NCBI RefSeq assembly: GCF_900458815.1
Contig: NZ_UHDZ01000001.1
Span: 1,302,001 to 1,366,000, forward strand
Length of the DNA stretch: 64,000 nucleotides
Direction of reading: 5' to 3'
DNA from: Staphylococcus saccharolyticus
GTDB taxonomy: Bacteria; Bacillota; Bacilli; Staphylococcales; Staphylococcaceae
Positions 62,400-64,000 of this stretch are shown here, piece by piece. A program made the position numbers and the translations under genes. The notes under the pieces are model-generated. The model saw nothing but the letters and a program-made list of their open reading frames with translations, was not told the DNA's origin and ran no database searches. Positions within the stretch are counted from its first letter, which is position 1. Every line of letters starts with the position of its first letter.

Positions 62400-64000
62400 A
62401 TGAGTGAGCGTTTCATAAAATTTAACGATGAACAATTAGATGCGAAACAAGTTATGATGTTACAAGATTTAGACCGTTTACTTTTAAAACATGAGCAAAC
62501 ACAAGTCAAAATTCAAAAATTCCCTTATTATAATCCATTTAGTAATACACTTATAACAAGTTGGTTTTGGTCTCATCGACCTCGACATGTTGAACAAGCT
62601 GGATTAAAAACAGATGTTTTACTTGCAACTTTTGGTTACCTTAATATGGATGCCTCAATTATTAATCAAGTTTTACATCACTAAGACTTTGAACATCCAA
62701 AGTTCTTCCAACAACTTTTTAAATTATTAGAAGATGTACGTATTTTTGAACTTATCAGACTACATCGACCTAGCACAGCAACGTTCATCGATTTACGCTT
62801 AGACACAAGACTTTCTTTTACAAACTCACAAATCAATGTCTACAAGACTAAGACAGTTTATACTGATTTATTATTTTTATATTTGGAACGTGCTTTTTTA
62901 AGTCAAAATTTCTACGATATCCCTTCAATCCATCCCAAATTTGATGAAATTTTGGTTAGTATGTATCAAGATTTGCCTAATATTTTCCAAAATCAAACTT
63001 CAGAAGATAATATGTATCTAGCTGAACGTATTATGTACCAGGTGGATGATTTACTTAAGCAAGATATGTTAAATGATTATTATTATTTACCACAACAGTT
63101 ATATGAAGATATTTATGCCCACACCTATGAAGATTTAAAAGCATAGACGCGAGTAACACAGACGGACAAGATGGCACCCATGCACAAGATGATATAGAAA
63201 CTGAAAAAGCTGAGACAAAAGCAGCAGATAGTCATTCTAAAGGTGGCGCGTATTTAGAAATGGAACTTCATGAAGGCGAAAATAGTGAAGTAATGGCGGA
63301 TAATGATACTGCTAGAGAAGGCGATAGTACTGATGATATGACTGATATGATGACTAAAAAAGGTAAAGTTTCACAAAATACACTAGACTGTTAGGATGGA
63401 GGATTTATAGGTCAAAATCAAACTTTCCCTTTAGATGGTATAAATAAGAACATTAGCATTGATTGGAGAGTACCAGATATTACTCCACAAAATATCGTTG
63501 AATATCAATATTCTAAAAATGATGTTCAGTATGAAATTAAAGACTTAATTCAAATCATTAAAAAGACCATTGAAAGAGAACATCAAGATGAATGTCATAA
63601 TCTAACAAAAGGTTGTCTTCAAAAAGATCTGATTAATTGGTTTATGAAAGACCAACTTAAATTATTTTATAAAAAACAAGATTTAAGTCAATCATTTGAT
63701 GCAACATTTACATTGCTTATCGATGCATCTGCAAGTATGCATGATAAGATGGACGAAACTATGAAAGGCGTTGTACTGTTTCATGAAACATTAAAAATCT
63801 CTTAGTATTAAACATGAAATTTTAGCATTTAATGAAGATGCTTTTGAAGCCGATAATCGTGAACAACCAAATATCATTGATGAAATCATTAATTATAACT
63901 ACTCAATTTTCGAAAAGGAAGGCCCGAGAATCATGACATTAGAGCCGCAAGATGATAATCGTGATGGAGTGGCTATCAGAATTGCCAGTGAAAGGTTACT
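62400..64000 (+). pseudogene. VWA-domain protein (NorD/CobT type), broken, cut by right edge
   Basis: ATG 62400 with AGAGGG upstream. TAA 62682 (VLHH-stop-DFEHPKFF), same frame to TAG 63144; a shift near 63140 then leads to an acidic linker (DASNTDGQDGTHAQDD). TAG about 63392 (LDC-stop-DGGFIG) precedes the VWA domain start TFTLLIDASASMHDK with the D-x-S-x-S metal site near 63720, and another shift near 63800 (KISL/SIKHEILAFNEDAFE). The gene continues beyond the window. Partner of the AAA ATPase upstream; both are dead. Confidence 0.87.

Overview
The window is low-GC Firmicute DNA from a coagulase-negative Staphylococcus. Gene order and protein sequence are staphylococcal throughout: aroC-aroB-aroA, bshA-cca-birA-dinG-asnS-dnaD-nth, pbp2/recU, gpsB-rnpB, thyA-dfrA, msrA-msrB-crr, murG, arlRS and odhAB. 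The proteins resemble the S. epidermidis/capitis/caprae group. The many broken genes suggest a lineage under genome decay. S. saccharolyticus, an anaerobe-adapted relative of S. epidermidis with a pseudogene-rich genome, fits best. That species assignment is inference; the genus assignment is firm.

Layout. 1-5.3 kb: end of the shikimate operon (aroC is cut by the left edge), a TPR protein and a UPF0302 protein, then a broken DUF1405 membrane gene. 5.9-16.4 kb: an intact housekeeping run comprising a metallopeptidase, a MazG-like enzyme, bacillithiol synthesis, tRNA CCA addition, biotin ligase/repressor, a DinG-type nuclease/helicase, asparaginyl-tRNA synthetase, DnaD and endonuclease III. 16.5-19.3 kb: pbp2 and recU on the minus strand. 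19.7-23.5 kb: YppE, YpsA, GpsB, RNase P RNA, an RNA methyltransferase and an NAD-binding protein. 23.7-28.1 kb: a double-GTPase dynamin-like protein and a 5'-3' exonuclease. 28.4-29.2 kb: an IS431/IS257-type element whose transposase carries a stop codon.

30.1-33.3 kb is the main accessory island. It holds a decayed cassette of a tandem-type lipoprotein, a TslA-like lipase effector of the type VII secretion system and two small helical partners, all broken. Next comes a queuosine-precursor transporter on the minus strand behind a preQ1-I riboswitch. 34.5-36.5 kb: a zinc-finger protein, two NifU-N/CvfC-type paralogues and a broken bacilliredoxin. 36.7-45.0 kb: thyA, dfrA, degV, msrA, broken msrB, crr, yozE, ctpA, an acetyltransferase, murG and a PAP2 phosphatase.

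45.3-52.9 kb is a complete sugar-type ABC transporter operon with a metallophosphoesterase, a MATE transporter and a DeoR-type regulator; all seven genes are broken. arlR and arlS are intact. odhA and odhB, the E1 and E2 of 2-oxoglutarate dehydrogenase, are both broken. After a small membrane protein, a VOC protein and a DUF6501 protein, the window ends in a broken MoxR-type AAA ATPase / VWA-protein pair.

The overall pattern is selective. Information-processing, cell-wall and nucleotide genes are intact, while oxidative TCA, thiol/methionine repair, peripheral transport and type VII effector genes have single-base frameshifts and nonsense changes. That argues against uniform sequencing error and for recent niche restriction, possibly to anaerobic growth.
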